Shown here piece after piece: positions 34,165 to 45,730 of a stretch of 64,000 nt of DNA. This DNA comes from Cavia porcellus (Eukaryota; Chordata; Mammalia; Rodentia; Caviidae), in assembly GCF_034190915.1 (NCBI RefSeq), contig NW_026947490.1, forward strand, positions 68,189,494-68,253,493, written 5' to 3'. Position numbers and translations under genes: made by a program. The notes below the pieces were generated by a model, which saw only the letters and a list, made by a program, of their open reading frames with translations, was not told the DNA's origin and searched no databases. How positions within the stretch are numbered: the first letter of the stretch is position 1; each line of letters begins with the position of its first letter.

Positions 34165-35255
34165 CTGGGAAAGCAAGAACTGCAAGTTTCAATCTCTTTT
34201 ATGACGGGAGAAATTATTTATCAGTCAACAGCTTGTAGTGAGAACCCACTGGATTCACTCCCTGGCGAGAAAGTGACAGATAAGCTCACACGAAAACCTA
34301 AACGCACACACAGGGACCCACGCGTGCACACAGAGACACCAGCCGCCCAGGGGCTGGAATCTGGCTCAGCCTCTGCCGTGCATGTTGGTCACTGCAGGTT
34401 ACTGGGTGGTCCTTTCCACCCCCACCTCCTGGAACTGAGCCAGGACGACTCTCAGAGCAGAACAGCCTTTCACAGTGCTTCTCATGAAGCAGGCAGTGCC
34501 ATCTGTGGCGAAGAGGAGCACATTCTGTCCTGGTCACCACTGGCCTCATCACTGTAACTCTACAATCCTCGAGAGGTCCACTTATTAATTTCAGATACAT
34601 TTGGACAACAGGAGGCTGCGATGGATCAGGAGAGCGGGCAGAGAGAAGGGAACCAACCGGTCTGCCTGACACTTGCAAGGCCACAAGGAGAATCATGGAC
34701 AGAGGAGAGTGAAGCAGAGCCGAAAAAGGCAAACAGGAGCCTCGATCTCAACAGAACCCACACATTAATGGGGTGACGTGGCTGTGTCCTTCCTGAAGTA
34801 TTTTACAGGACAGGCAGATTATTATGAGACCAAATAAGTTCTGAGGGCATGTGTGTCGGGGCCGCGGGGGAGGCGTGGGGTGGGGATGGGGCACCTGACC
34901 CGTGCCAGAAGGAAAATGTGCACTCTCAAGATTAAGATGTCTAATCGGCAAGAAATGGGTGTGCAGGACTTGTGAATGGAACCTTTTTTTTTCACAGAGG
35001 ATTTTTCCTCAAAGAACATTCAAAGCCATGCCTATCATCTTTAAGGAGAATTCAAATTCGGTGATTAGAAACCTGATCCTAGGCAGGCTTTTTCTCCCTT
35101 TGGTTCAAACTGAAGGGAAAAATGCCAGAGCACGAAAGAGTTGAAGATAACTGAAAAGAGGCAGACAGAGAGTGAGGAGGGGTCCCAGAAGGTCTCTGGT
35201 TTTGAGAGGAAACCAAGGTCTGCATGCTCAGTCTGGCTCCTCCTAGGAGAAGAGC

Positions 35256-35304
35256 GTGTGTGTGTGTGTGTGCGTGCGTGTGTATGTGTGTGTGTGTGTG
35301 TGTG
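35256..35304. repeat. (TG)n microsatellite with interruptions
   Basis: TG run broken by TGCG and TGTATG units. Confidence 0.95.
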
Positions 35305-36234
35305 GCTGTTTCCCCCAGAAAAGCTGAGGCAGAGAAGAAAGGCGACTTGAATATCTTTTTGCACGGGCAGCACTGGTTATAGAGGCTACAGCTTCTGCTT
35401 TTCAGGTAAAGTGAGTGAGAAGTCAGGTGACTCATCCCCCAGAGACAGGGCTATTCATGGGAGCGCCTGACCGCATCCTCTCCCGCTCTCCTCCAGACCC
35501 ATCATTACTGTATCTCCTCTCCTCATCTCCCCTTCAGGGCCTTCCCACCCCACTGATTTTTCTATGTTGCCTGAGCCTGAGATATGAAATTGTATGGGCA
35601 AAACCCACGGAATATAAAAATGGAGGTAGGTTCACAGTTAGGCTGTACAGAGGGCAAAGTCCCAGCACATCCCATGTCCTCTGGGGGAAGGACGAGAGGG
35701 GAAGGTTGGGATGACACCTGTCTCAGTCCGCTTGGAAAGCACTGTTGATGCTGAGTGCCACCAGAGCCTCCTCTAAGGTCACTGTCACTGTGGTCAGTAA
35801 CCACAGTGGTCAGTGTCTGAGAGCAGCTGGCCCACCCCGCCCTGACTATAAGGTGGTAACAACCCCTTTCCTGGCACAGGGAGCAGCTGAGAGTGGACAC
35901 ATGTAAGGTACAGTGCTAAGACAAATGGTGCATGTTCCAAACAAGCAGGCAACCAGTAGTGGGATGGCACTTTCAAGTGTGCCAGTGGCCACGAGAAGGC
36001 GACTTCCTGAGCCAGGAGGCCTGGCAGTAGTTGGCTCCACCCCAGACCAGCTGACCTGAAGCAGGACCCTTCCCCTGTGTGGCAGGAAGGTGTCATGTGA
36101 GCCTCCACCTCTGACCTCCCTGCCTGTCCCCAGGTCAACACGTGTCCTTTGTGCCCCTTCCTGGCAGGCCATGGCTTTGTCCATGTGGCTGCCTCAGGTA
36201 AAGTGCACCCACCTGACATGTTTCGCTCCCGAAG

Positions 36235-36320
36235 TGCCCAAGGCACCTTTAAGTCCCAGCTCAGATAGCCCCTGCCCATGAGGCCTCTCCCAACCAGGCA
36301 GGCTTTGGTGTCCATGTCAG
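36235..36320 (-). mobile_element. L2 LINE remnant
   Basis: AAGTCCCAGCTCAGATAG and GAGGCCTCTCCCAACCA match the reversed L2 3' region. Short and old. Confidence 0.5.
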
Positions 36321-36404
36321 TCTGTACCCTTGGACACCTGGTGCACCATGCAGCTGCTGAGAAGACACCTCGTACACCTGGGACACTCTCCCCAGGTATG
36401 GGGC

Positions 36405-36600
36405 AGTAGGACAGTGCATGAACTCTGGCCCTGGGCTCCTGGGTTCCAACCTTATCTGTCCCACATACTAGCTTGGTCATCTGGAGTAGGTTCCATCATT
36501 TCTGGGCCTCAGGTTCCCACATGTAGAACAAGAGTGACTTATCTTCTGGGTCACAGTGAGGATCCAGTGAGAGAAGGACTTCGGGACACTGATGAGACTT
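36405..36600 (+). mobile_element. MIR SINE remnant
   Basis: ACTCTGGCCCTGGGCTCCTG, CTAGCTTGGTCATCTGGAG and GGCCTCAGGTTCCCACATG then GTGAGGATCCAGTGAGAG follow the MIR order (tRNA head, core, 3' part). Confidence 0.75.
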
Positions 36601-38023
36601 CCTAGGGGTCAGTTCCTCCTCCTGCTGCTCTCCCCAACTCTTTGAGAAGTGTTTTAAGGATGAGGACCCCGCCTCCATCTTCCTTCTGTGCCCTATCACG
36701 TCTACCACAGTGTGGACACAGAAGTTTCTCAGCATATATGTAAATCCTTTTGTCCAATAAGCTAAAAGCCCACTTAAGGGGGCCATAGGGGAACTTTGGA
36801 CCCTTCCCCAGGCCTTGGGAACATGAAGGGAATTTAGCATTACATCACTGATTAGGGAGATGGGTGCAGAGAGAACATACAGCCCACACACATGCACGTC
36901 TGAAGGATTTGTCCAAGGTGCCTGAGCAGTGGAGCTTCGGACTGACTGACCACAGGCATGGAGAGTTTGTCTGTTTCCTGTGCTCAGCTCCCTTGATAAT
37001 CCAAGTTTTATTTACTCTATCAAGTGTCCCCTTCTGCATCTGACCCACTGGGCTGGAATGCATTTCACTCTTTCTCTGTGGAAGCGTCTCCTCTTGTCTG
37101 CCTAGCCATCCAGTCTGACAGCTCCTCCGCTGGTGTGTTGCTACTGGCATTCCTGTGCAGATGCATCCCTGAGCACTCTGTAGAGGCTCTCTGTGACCCT
37201 CTGGGCTCAAACCCTGAGTGCCTTGAGACAAGGATCCTCCTGCTCACCTCCAACCTCTGCATCTGTTTGCATGGATGCAAAGCTCCAGAGCATCAGGGAT
37301 GGGTTCTCAGACCCCACAGAGGCCGTTCCCATGCAGATGACGGCACGGGGCAGAGCATCTCTGCCCAGGCTTATCTGGGTCTGCAGGAGGGAGGCTTCTC
37401 ACTGTGTCAGAGCTCCTGGGAGGCACCAGTCACCTCTGCTCAGAAGTTGCTTGGGGCCAACTTTCTTCCAAACCCAGGGTGGGCACTAGTGGCATCTAAG
37501 CCCACCAGCGCTCCTGACAGCTTCTGGTCTTTCACTGTCTTCCCAGGGCTGCTGGGGTGCTGTCAGCCTGTTCTCAGGCCTAAGGCAAGCGATTCCCTGT
37601 TCGGTGTCAGGCCTGGGTCAGGGAAATGTGCTATGTTTCCAGGTTGCTACAACTTTAGGGCAAGGACTTCAGCAAAGAGGAGAAGCAGCGGACAGGGGCT
37701 GTGGACCCCTGGGTGCTGGTGGTGACTCTGTGGCCTGGCATCTGACTGAGAGCATGGAGTTTTACCCTGTGTTGTCTGGGGGACAACGTGGGGGAGAGAA
37801 ACTGATAGTATTTCTCTCATATTCAGCTCCCCGAGTGCAACTGGACACAACTGCTTTGCTAACAGAGTCTTTCTGGTGTGACTGTCCTATCTGAGTCTTT
37901 CAGGAGCTCTGACCAGAAAGCTTTCATCCTTGTCTCGGGAAAAGCTTCCTACAGAGACTTCGGCTCCTGCCCAATTTAACCTGCCATTTGTTACAAAGTG
38001 CCACAGTTTTCCTCCAGTGCTCC

Positions 38024-38027
<4 letters not shown>

Positions 38028-38071
<44 letters not shown>
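38028..38071. repeat. (AC)22 microsatellite
   Basis: Uninterrupted run. It reads (UG)n in FRMD4A pre-mRNA, about 168 nt past the donor of the exon at 38240-38316. Confidence 0.97.
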
Positions 38072-38073
<2 letters not shown>

Positions 38074-38239
38074 CTGGACTCACTGTGTCTACCAACACAC
38101 ACATACAAAACAAAGCTTTACTGTCTGGTTTGAACTGTTTCCCACGATTCCCCGTCCTCTCCTCTTACCCCAAACCGAACATGAACACTGACAGTGCAAA
38201 CTCCAGATTATCAATAATGTGCCAGGCACTCTCACTCAC

Positions 38240-38316
38240 CTGCGTGGGTCATGAACTTCCACGGAAAACTTCTTCTCTCTGAAATACAGGTTTTCCAACT
38301 GTCTCCATTGGAATAT
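38240..38316 (-). CDS. FRMD4A: FRMD4A coding exon (1st, 5'-most in window): FERM F3 lobe strands
   Basis: This 77-nt exon lies between a TTTTCTGTCCAG acceptor and a GTGAGT donor. It encodes 25 codons plus AG (window residues 1-25): IFQWRQLENLYFREKKFSVE then VHDPR. This is a beta-strand pair of the F3 (PH/PTB-like) lobe of the FERM domain. I take the frame from the protein match and from the exact junction with the next exon. The length is not a multiple of three, so skipping would shift the frame. Two long (UG)n tracts in the sense pre-mRNA lie within 170 nt on either side. The preceding exon is not found in the remaining 25.7 kb and must lie upstream of 64000. Confidence 0.96.
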
Positions 38317-38463
38317 CTGGACAGAAAACAGTGCAGTTTAGGCTGAGGTGTGGTGGCTTTGCTGGCCGCTGTCCCTTCGTTCCTGGTTAACTTTCGCCAG
38401 CTGGCAGTTTCCTTATCAGAGCAGACTGTGCAGTTGTTTGTACCTCCTCCTTGCCTTGCATTG

Positions 38464-38465
<2 letters not shown>

Positions 38466-38503
<38 letters not shown>

Positions 38504-38508
38504 ACACC
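38466..38508. repeat. (AC)n microsatellite with one TA interruption
   Basis: About 21 units. It reads (UG)n in the transcript, about 150 nt upstream of the acceptor of the exon at 38240-38316. Confidence 0.96.
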
Positions 38509-41500
38509 AGAGCAACCTTCCGCTCAAAACCAGGCACCGTGGGCGTGGATTCTCCCGCAGGTTTCTTAATAGAGCAGAACAAGTTCTTCCCGAGTTGCTC
38601 CCCTTTGGTTTGCCTTTGTTGGCTTCTCCAAGACAGTTCCCAGCTCTGCAGACTTTTCCCTCCAAGGAGGGGGAAGGGAGGGAGCGGGCTGCGAGGGAGC
38701 GAGAGGGAGGGGGAGCAGCCCAAGTAGGGAGCTCAGAAGGGAGCGGTGTGGCCACCGTGCCTGTGCTTCCTCCCCTCCAGTGCTAAAGTGGGAAGGCGGT
38801 CAAATTCCCAGCCTCCCAGCGGGACTCCACTTCCTGCCTGCTAATGTGCAGGCCCTCTGCAGCTCGGAGGGCGGAGGCTGCCGGGACCTCAGTCCGGGGC
38901 AGGCAGCTCAGGATCACAATGGGAGCCTGTCAGGCCCATTCTCCCTGCAGCACAAAGGGAAGCTTTCCACGGAGCTGTGGCCAGGATCCTCCCAACAACA
39001 GAAGCACCAGGGAGCCCCTAACCTGAGAACCTGACTGCAAGGCTGGGAACAGTCAGGGCTGTATCCCATCGCTGTAGGGATGGGGCTCATCTTGCTGCGT
39101 GAAAACGAAAGTTACTTAGCCCTTTGGAAGGGTCACAGGAGGATAGAGTTATGTGCACATATGATTGTGTTTATACTGATGGATGTGTACCCCATTCCAT
39201 GCACTCTGAATGTGGGTTCATTTTGCTGAAATAAGGCAGAACAGGAATCCTAGTCTTGTCTTCCCCCTGGGAATATCGATTTCTCCCAGGGACCCCCCCT
39301 CTTCTCTGTCCCATTGAGGTATAGAACATGCTTTTCAGAGTCTCATTATTCTCCTGACCCTGCCTGACCTGCCAGTGTTCCCTCCACCTTGAAGATGTGA
39401 GGGTCAGTTCCCTGTGTCCTGTCAACCCCTTGCCCCAGGCCCAGGGTGCTGATTGTCAATGCTTGGCCAATGGATTCCTTGCCCAAGTTAAACTGGGCTG
39501 GAATACAACAGCTCTCTAGAAGGGTTGCATTTGCTTATCTTCCCTCTCTCCTCGCTGGAATTGCAAACTCATTTTGTCTGCACAAGAAACAGGAAGGGGG
39601 CGCCTACTGTCTCTTGTTACACAGCTGCTTCTTTTGTCCACAGCTCAGAGTACATCTTACTCCGGTGCTTGAGGAAACTGTACTTCTTTTCAAGTTCAAG
39701 GACAGCAAATCCTTGATCTAAAGCCCCGCACTGGCTCAGGCTGCCTCCTCCTCCGCAGGGCCTTTGCCACTTAAATGCACAAATGTGCAGCTCAAGCTTC
39801 CAAGGTAGAGGCCGCTCTGCTACTTAGAGCATCTCTGTGAAAACATCCAGAGCTCTTGTCTGCTCCCCGGGGGTCAGGTATTTATGGATTTCACCACAGC
39901 CATAAAAATACCTCATAGCCGGCAGGTGGTACATACAGTGGCGTGGCCAGGCACCAAGGTTTTGGGAACCTGCCTGCATCTGTTTGAATCCAGACTCCCA
40001 AACATCCAAACTGCTAGACCTTTGGCAAGGTGCGCCATTCCCTTTGGTTTTAATTCCACCCATCTATAAAAGGGCAAGAATGCCCCTCCAAGGGGGAGCT
40101 TGGTAGTAGCTCAAAGTAAGCACTCAGCAAACTCAGGTCTTCCTAGGATTCTACATTGTTCTTACTTCTTCCAAAGCTTGGCCAATAAAAGAGTTACTGC
40201 AGAGCATCTGAAATAATTTTTAAATTTCTTAACTTGGGGTTTAGAAGAGTAAAATTATCAGCTGGAAACATTAGAGTAATTCTAAAAGATTCACCATCCT
40301 TGCTCTCTCTCTTCCCCTCCTTGACTCGGTAAGGTGGGGCCCTGGATGGGACTGGCTCTCTGGGTGTGTAGCCCAAAGCTCTGCTGCTGCTATCTGAAAT
40401 CTGGATACGTTGTCATTGAGGGCCCTAGGCTGCCACTGTGCACCGGCCCTGCTGATGACACAGTGCTGGCCGGGTGCTGACTGAGCTGAGCACCATGGGT
40501 GTGTCTGATAGACAGACCCAGGAAGGTCGGTCTCTCCAACCCCACCAAAAAGAGGAAAGGGAGCCACACAAGGCTGAGCATGTGAGAAAAACCCCTCACA
40601 CGCTTTTGTGCTTTCGATCTGAAGCCTTCTCTCTGCCTGATAAAGAACCACTTAGCACAAGGCTCAGAGGGTTGGCTCCTGCTCCCCACCCTCCTTGTGA
40701 AATAAAACACAAACCAAGCCTCTGCTCTAAGTGGTCCCTGATGCTGCTTGGTGTGGAGATCCGCGTGCCTGCCAAAGGGCCCAAACAAAACCATCTGGCT
40801 GCCGTGGGCTTCTCTGCGGCCACTGCGGCTGCCCATGGGAAGGCTTCTGCCGCTGGCTTCTGTCCTCGGCGGTGAACCCTGGAGCCCTGGCTCCCAAGCA
40901 TGGCCTCAGACGCTGTTCCATGTGTGGGCATTTTATAGCAGGGTGCAGAACAATGGATTCCCCTTGAAGTCTGCTGTAAGCACCGACTTGGTTGGTTTTT
41001 ATTTTTTGCCTTAAACACTGGGAAAAGAATGTGAGGGCAAGGTAAATGAGTAGCTTTCCAGCACTGGCTTGCTGCACAGGAACAGGAGCCCTGCACACGC
41101 GGGAATGCTGTGTGCAGGGTGGGGCGGGGCTGTTAGCTGGGAGCAGGACCATGGAGGCAGCAGGGTCAGAGGGCAGGAGCGGCTGCATTGGCCACCATGT
41201 TGGTGGCTGTAATGACACTGCACTGTCTTTGTAGGATTTGGGACATTTCTGCTCCTGCACCCCTGTACCCTACAGCTTGGGGCCCCTGATTACACTGCCC
41301 TGAGGCTGCCAGAACAAAAACAACACGCAAAACAATGAACAGCAGCACTTGCTCCTGCCTTCCTCTCTCCTCACTGGGAAAGGTGGGTGCTGGCTGCTGG
41401 TTCCCAGCAGCCCTGGGCTGCCTGTGCAGCCCTGGGTTCTCCCTCTCAGACTGGGCTGTCAGCGCAGTGGTCAGCACCTGCCACTAACGAGAAACATCTT

Positions 41501-41779
41501 TGTGCTGTGTGACGCCACATAAAGACACATCAGACACTCCCGGTGATTGTCACATGACTTGGCCAGTTTCCCAAGGGCTCTATGACTCCTACGGGCCAAT
41601 CAGATCCAAAAGCTAATTAAAAGCTCAACTGTGTAGTTCAATCAATAATCAAAGGATTTATTAATTAATGCCTATTAAATCAGCAGCTAGACATCTTTAA
41701 GAAGCTCTGCAAACACTGTTTCTTTGATCATCTCACATCCCCCACACAGAAAGAGTGGGAAACTTTCCTGGGGAAAACG

Positions 41780-41870
41780 AGGTCCAGTGAAATGAGGGGG
41801 AAACCGCCTAGGGCCACACAGCAAGTCAGTGAGGGAACCAGAAATAGAAGCCGAGGGCACCTGGTCCATG
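41780..41870 (-). mobile_element. MIR SINE remnant
   Basis: GCCACACAGCAAGTCAGTGA and GAACCAGAAATAGAAGCC follow the reversed MIR 'cacacagctagtaagtg' layout. Confidence 0.65.
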
Positions 41871-42149
41871 ACTCCAGCCTCTAACTATGCTGCTTTCCCC
41901 AGAGCCCACCAATTAGTGGGAACAGCTCTCACTCATTAATGGGTGGTTAACTTACACTGAGTAATTTTCACAAATGAGCACCAACGCGACTACAGGCACA
42001 AAGTAGAAAACCAAATTTTCTAGCCCTCCACAATGGCTCTGCTTTCTTTCCGGACTGTAAGTGATGATCAGAGTTGCTTTCTTTACTTGAGACCTAGCTT
42101 TGTACATAGCGTTCACCTCAGTACTTAGTAGCTTTCGGCCAAGGACAGC

Positions 42150-42358
42150 CTGACCTGGGTACAGTGGTGCACGTCTGTAACCCTAGCTACTTGGGAGGCC
42201 GAGGCAGGGAGATTACAAGTTTGTGCTCAGGCTGGGAAGTTTGGTGAGATCTTGTCTCAAAATAAAAAGGGCTGGGTTTGTAGCACAGTGGTAGGGTATT
42301 TGCCTATAATGTGTGGGATCCTAGGATCCATTCCCACTATTTCAAAAAGACAAAAGCA
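42150..42358 (+). mobile_element. B4-type composite SINE (B1 + ID)
   Basis: A B1 half (ACAGTGGTGCACGTCTGTAA, CTACTTGGGAGGCCGAGGCA, TTGTCTCAAAATAAAAA) is joined to an ID half (GGGCTGGGTTTGTAGCACAG, TGGTAGGGTATTTGCC) and an A-rich end. Confidence 0.85.
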
Positions 42359-42671
42359 AAGCAACACAACCACACCATCAAAGCAACCTGATGTGAGCTC
42401 CCAAAGGAAATAAAAACTTAGAGGAAACTTAACAGGACATGATTTCACTGAGATGGAGTATGTCACCATCACTGGGAACCTGACTGGTCCAAGTACGAGT
42501 TCTCAATTTCTAAACAGCAGAGTGACTCCCAATGTGGTCCCTCATCCTCTTTCTGCCATTCTAGTTCTCAGCATTCACATGTATAAAACAGAAGATGAAA
42601 AACATTTATCCACAAAAAGCAAGGGAGAGTGGCTAAAAAATGCTGGCTTTGAGTACACAGTGGGAAGTCTT

Positions 42672-43964
42672 TTTTTTTTTTTTATCAGTCCTACACATTT
42701 GTTTTACATCTCAAAGAGGGTAAGATTAAACATATCAAAACAGAACAGAACATTGAAAAAAAAAAACAATTTAAAGAAATACAGATTTCAAAGCAAGTCC
42801 ACTGGAGATCTTCATTATCTAACTGTCTCTAGTTTCTTACAAATAGTTGTTCCTCTCTTCACCCACTTTATATACTTATTGCATATTATAGAACTAATCA
42901 AATCATCACAGGATAATGAAGTCTTTCTAGGTCCTCAAATTCCAAATTAGGGGAGACAATAGTAACTACCATCGCATCTCTCATTCTCTTTGTGATAGCC
43001 GTCCCCATCTCTACATATGCTGAAGTTGAACTCAAGAAACCAGTCCAATGTCATTCTAATCATCGAACAATAGATTGCTAGAATTTATATTATAATGCTA
43101 CAAAATAAGCCTCGGGTTTCTCAGCGTCTCTTCCTCAGAGTATCTGTTCATTACATCTTGCATTATACAATCTGTTCCCGTAAATAATTAAAAAAAAAAA
43201 AACCCATGTGTGAATTTCTACATATATATCTATCCTCTCTGAATTATAGGGAAAATCAAGTCATAGCAAGACAGCAAAACAATTTCCTAGAAAAACATGC
43301 AATGAATAAGACATATAAGACAACAATATAGATGATCTTCCGTTGCTACTATGTTTTCTCTTGTTATTTTCAATAGATTTGTCCACAACACTGGCTTATT
43401 ATAGTTAAACATAGTATCACCTATTTTTATAAAAACTTAACTTTGACAGCATTGTAGGATTTGAGAGCTGTTACTAATTAATATCAGTATGGATATCCTT
43501 TACAACTTGTCATGCTCAGAGTAGTTGCCTCTACTTTTAGGGTTGATGCTAACAAGCATACCAATTTCAAATAGAATCAGCCAAGGCCAACCAATAGTCT
43601 TATGATTCAGATTCAATTAAGATCAGTCATAGTAAGACAATGTAAGTAATACAGGATTTCAGTTTAAGTTAATAGGAAAGTAAGGATAGTTACCATGGTA
43701 TAACCTGCTATTTTTGGTTCTAGAGGTCTGTGCCCTCAAATCTGACATGAGTGGACAGACCAGAACAAATAAAATTCAAACTAAATATGGCAATAGGACT
43801 ACTGTGTCTTTTAAATCGTTATACACCATTAACAATGACCTCTGCTTTTTTTTTTTTAAATATAGTTTCAGAGCTGTCTATACTAAAGACTATAGCTTAC
43901 TGTCTCTGCCTCATGTCTGCTACTCCACTTTTCTGCTATAATTTGTCCACCTTATTCCCTCATT
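42672..43964 (-). mobile_element. Retroposed insert of unknown source, 1293 bp, target-site duplications intact
   Basis: A perfect 15-bp duplication ACAGTGGGAAGTCTT lies at 42657-42671 and 43965-43979. On the plus strand the insert begins with a poly(T) run and is AT-rich throughout, so it is a minus-strand copy with a poly(A) tail. The empty site reads TCTT/AA at the priming nick, as L1 endonuclease prefers. No long ORF is present. It could be the long 3' UTR of a 5'-truncated lineage-specific L1, or a retrocopy of an mRNA 3' UTR. I do not recognise the sequence. Confidence 0.85.
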
Positions 43965-44950
43965 ACAGTGGGAAGTCTTAATGAGCAGGGGTCTGAGGCT
44001 GGCTCCCACCATCCTGGCCTCCTGGGCTCCACATCTGGTGCATGGCTACAGTTGGAGTGACAGGGGCCCTGGCTCTGCTGGACTTCTTCTCCAGCCAGGG
44101 CTCACCCAGCACTGGGGCAAGTGGAGAGGTGGCCAGTTTACAGGATGATACGGAAACAAAGACTTGAGAAGAAGCTTGGTCTGGCAGCTCTGATTCTTGA
44201 CCAGGACTTCAGGGAGTCTGTCTTCCTTTGGTCCCTAAGACTGAGTCACCAAGCCTCTTAATGACCTCCGTATGAGCAACTTCCTGTTTCATCCAAAGGG
44301 GCCATTAGTCAGATTCCCAGCAGCCATCTGGTCCACCTCCTCCTTTCACACAAAAAGCAGCCCAGTGGATGCCTTGAGGGACTGGCAGAGGCTAGATTAG
44401 TGACCAACATCAGGACCCATATCTGTGCCTTCCTGTCCTCACTCCTCCTAAGGTGCCATGAAGCCATGGCAAAACAAAGGAGTCTCAAAGGTGGCTTCTT
44501 CAGCGATCAGACAGGCTCCAGCAGTCTAAGCAATGCTGAGAGCAAGCACTTCTTGGTAAGAATTAGACTCACGGACAGGAAAAAACTCCAAGCTCAGAAT
44601 GAAACATGCACAGCAAAATCTGCTTCCTTATTTCATTTCTGCCTTTATATTTTCTAGAAGCAGACTGCCACTCGTGAATCTCTAGGTTATTTACACATTC
44701 AGCAAATAAAATGGAGTTGCCACCCATCTGCAGCACAAAAGGAGGAAGTGGCTGAACCCAGCACGGCTAGAGTCTAAAATGTGAGGTGCCCTGGAAGATG
44801 CCAAGCCTGTGTGCAGGGGATCTGTGCAGTTCTGCTGTGATACTACAGCTGCTCTGGGGGCCGACAGAGGCAGCTTGCAAAAGCAGGCGAGGCCGTGGCT
44901 GAAACCCTCCATCAGTTTCCTATCCTTTCCCAGGCACTCGACGTATTTTA

Positions 44951-44976
44951 TACCACTGAGCTAAATCCCCAGCCCC
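44951..44976 (-). mobile_element. ID SINE 5' fragment
   Basis: Only the head of the element is present (TACCACTGAGCTAAATCCCC then AGCCCC), the complement of GGGGCTGGGGATTTAGCTCA. No tail is visible. Confidence 0.7.
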
Positions 44977-45344
44977 ACTCTGGTTCATTTTTAGAATCCT
45001 GGCTTGAGGGTCAGGAACCTCTGCATCTTAGGCTCCAGTTCCAAGACAAGGGATGTGGGCCTCCCTCCATGCCACTCGGAGCCAGAGCCCACACTGGCAC
45101 ACAGGGAAGTCACACTGCTGCTCACTGGTGCTTAAGGGTAAAGTAGCTTTTAAACATTCCTTCCTCATGGGAGAGAGAAGCAGAGCACTACCATTAAGCC
45201 TGCTTTCTGCCTTCTGCAGTCTGCTGACACTGTTTGGCTGGTGTCTGTGGTCCATTAATTGCCTTATGTACACTTTTCCCTTTTTTGCCATGGATAATTA
45301 AAAATGTTTTATTATACCTGTGTGTGGTGCCTAATGTTTGCACT

Positions 45345-45730
45345 CTGGCGTGGAGTTAAAATGTGTGTATAACATGGCTTCATTCATTTCTCATTCCCTT
45401 GTCCTCCGTTCCTGCCCCTCTCTAGCCCTTCCTATTGTCTTTTATTCCATTCTTTATTCACACTTGGTGTTTCTCACATAAGAGAAACCATGTGACAGTT
45501 AAACGTTGTCTGGTTCCACATGACCTAACAGTCTCATGGTTCATTCATTTTTCCACACAACTCAGTATTCTTCTTTATGGCAGAGTCGTACTCCACTGTA
45601 TGTAAATAGTACATTTTCTTTGCCCATTCATTGGTTGATGGTGGGCCACACTTTTTACCTTTGAAACACTACTCATAACAACACTACTGTCCTCATAGTT
45701 TTGCTGTGTTGATGAATCAATATATACAAA
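45345..45730 (-). mobile_element. L1 LINE 3'-end fragment
   Basis: In reverse this is the L1 region near the ORF2 end and 3' UTR: GCAAAGAAAATGTAC, CAGTGGAGTACGACTCTGCC and a TCACATGGTTTCTCTTATGT-type block. It is diverged and 5'-truncated. Confidence 0.75.

Larger units (their letters stand above)
34165..38239 (-). other. FRMD4A: FRMD4A intron between 1st and 2nd window exons
   Basis: It carries a GT-rich microsatellite at 35256-35304, L2- and MIR-like remnants at 36.2-36.6 kb and a (CA)22 tract at 38028-38071. No exon is recognised. Confidence 0.8.

Noticed and set aside
1..38316. Assignment to the paralogue FRMD4B
   Set aside because: The exon strings ([47 protein letters not shown]) are those I recognise as FRMD4A; the paralogue differs in the tail. 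A direct alignment to both would settle it.
42672..43964. Protein-coding gene or processed coding pseudogene
   Set aside because: No long frame or recognisable protein in either strand; AT-rich UTR-like content.
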